Source of the DNA: Magicicada septendecula
Taxonomy: Eukaryota; Arthropoda; Insecta; Hemiptera; Cicadidae
Assembly (NCBI GenBank): GCA_034769895.1
Contig: CM068367.1
Location: 693,334,462 to 693,398,461 of the forward strand
Length of the DNA: 64,000 nucleotides
Reading direction: 5' to 3'
Shown: piece after piece, positions 62,681 to 64,000 of the stretch
Position numbering within the stretch: the first letter of the stretch is position 1
Layout of the letters: each line of letters opens with the position of its first letter
Translations under genes and position numbers: made by a program
Notes under the pieces: model-generated
What the model was told of the DNA's origin: nothing
The model's database searches: none
What the model saw: only the letters and a program-made list of their open reading frames with translations

Positions 62681-64000
62681 CGACAAGGCATTACAGTTTC
62701 TTACTTGAATGCTGTACATCGTATTCCAGATGATCCTCCAACGGACTACATCAATATCTAAATGTTATTACTAAATGAATGGACCAAATACGCAGCTACT
62801 TTCATGCTAAATAATTTAAAAGAAACCTACTGGAACATGCTGTAGAAGTGGTAAAAAACCCCTCCCCCTAAAATCACCAGCAGATGACTTTTTTTTCTTA
62901 TATGTCTGGAACTTCAAGCACTCAGTTTTCTTAGTTCAGAATCCAGGCATTTCTAGTAGAACATAAGAAGGTATAATTCATATTTCCAAATGACATGGAA
63001 ATTACAGGGTGGCATTTTGTACCACCTTCAGTAAGATTAAAATATAGATTTATATACAGTTTTATTAAAATTTAGATTAAAGATATAGATAAGATAGTTT
63101 AAGGACCTAGAGGATATAGATTAGGGTACAGATTTTTTAGAGGTTTTCAAGAAGAAAGAAAACTTATTACATAGATTTAATAAAGGAAAATTACAGACTG
63201 TGAACTGTTAATAATAAACAAGTAAATGGTGTGGATGGAACAAGTAACAAGTAAACAGTTAAATGGATTTAAAAAAATGGTGGATCTTTTTATTTAGCAT
63301 TAGAAAACACTTGTATAGGTAGCTGTATACCGGGCAAGGTAATGCATTGCTCATATTCTCACAGATCTGGTTCAATAAGAATATCTGGTCTACTGTTGTG
63401 GATATCACTCTAGAACATCCCTCCCCCTTGTTACACTTAATGTCTGCTTTCAACATAATGGATAAATGCGGTAATGAATATAAAGGAGAAGCTTTTACAT
63501 GCAGTGATGATAAAAGATATACTTAGCTATTACTACTGATTAAAGTGTTTTTATTTTCTTTCAAATATTATGGAGAAACCTGATTTACTATTCCCTTGGG
63601 ATTGCTTCTTCATATTTGAGTATTCACAAGCTCTATGTAGAAATCAGTTTTTTACTACCCACTAGTCCTATTTTTGAGGATATCTATATTTCCTGCATTT
63701 GAGGATTCACGGGTTCTATGTAGAAATCATCTGTTGCCTTCCTCAAGTCCAGTGACTGTCATTAAGTGTTTTAGAGTGCTTTAGCTCATCATCATATCGA
63801 ATTAAAAGCAACTATGATAAGGTAAATAGTTTTATTCGTCAATTGGGAGTTGTTGGAGTAGTGAGAATGGGAACGGCAAAGGAAGAAATTAAATAAATAA
63901 TTGGTCTGGGATAGAAGGCAATTAGGACGTGCAATGGAACATGGTGACACAAGGAAATATTGAAAGATAGAAAATGGCACAGCTTCAATACCCCCATTAA
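62681..64000. other. AT-rich stretch without recognised genes
   Basis: Only short frames. A diverged pair of about 80-bp segments (near 63600-63650 and 63690-63740, sharing TTCTATGTAGAAATCA-like phrases) is the sole structure seen. Confidence 0.45.

Overview
This window is intergenic or intronic DNA from an arthropod, most likely an insect with a large, repeat-rich genome. The evidence is the AT-rich composition, the absence of any multi-exon host gene, long CA/TG microsatellites, and the transposon types present: ZMYM1-type hAT elements, a mariner-type element of apparent DD41D spacing, R1-like and other non-LTR retrotransposon 3' ends, long-LTR retrotransposon DNA and Penelope-like fragments. 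I saw no tRNA, rRNA, CRISPR or prokaryotic features. Species cannot be fixed from the sequence alone.

Layout. 1-22 kb is a cluster of one modular repeat family: a core of about 165 bp that occurs in tandem runs, a CA/TG-rich linker, and a tail that folds into a hairpin. A block of about 4.8 kb (1-4800) is repeated in direct orientation at 7784-12501. A partial, internally deleted copy then follows in inverted orientation (13541-15265), so the cluster turns around an axis near 13 kb; beyond it the array runs in the opposite orientation to 21.4 kb. Caught inside the duplicated block are an LTR-like segment and an antisense 3' end of a non-LTR retrotransposon. Between the two copies lies the only plausible host-type coding segment, a short minus-strand ORF with a signal peptide followed by a matrix-metalloproteinase prodomain-like (PGBD) fold.

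23179-30164 is a complete LTR retrotransposon with 2.15 kb LTRs that differ little. It encodes a Gag-like protein but no protease, reverse transcriptase, RNase H or integrase, so it should be non-autonomous. Small Penelope-like inserts lie at one fixed site in several copies of a local repeat (18.7, 20.5, 20.8 and 30.25 kb), and uninserted copies of the same site are also present.

30.5-64 kb is a graveyard of degraded elements in otherwise featureless AT-rich DNA: two tandem R1-like 3' ends (36.4-38.3 kb), a 253-bp TG tract, a second non-LTR fragment (39.5-40.35 kb), a mariner-type element with perfect terminal repeats but a dead ORF (45678-46993), and an hAT element (49362-55228) with a second hAT inserted into its dimerisation domain (53296-54939). 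Both hATs keep their 8-bp target duplications. The palindrome TAGGCCTA is strongly repeated in this half. No genes here appear to work together; the content reflects transposon insertion, nesting and local duplication.
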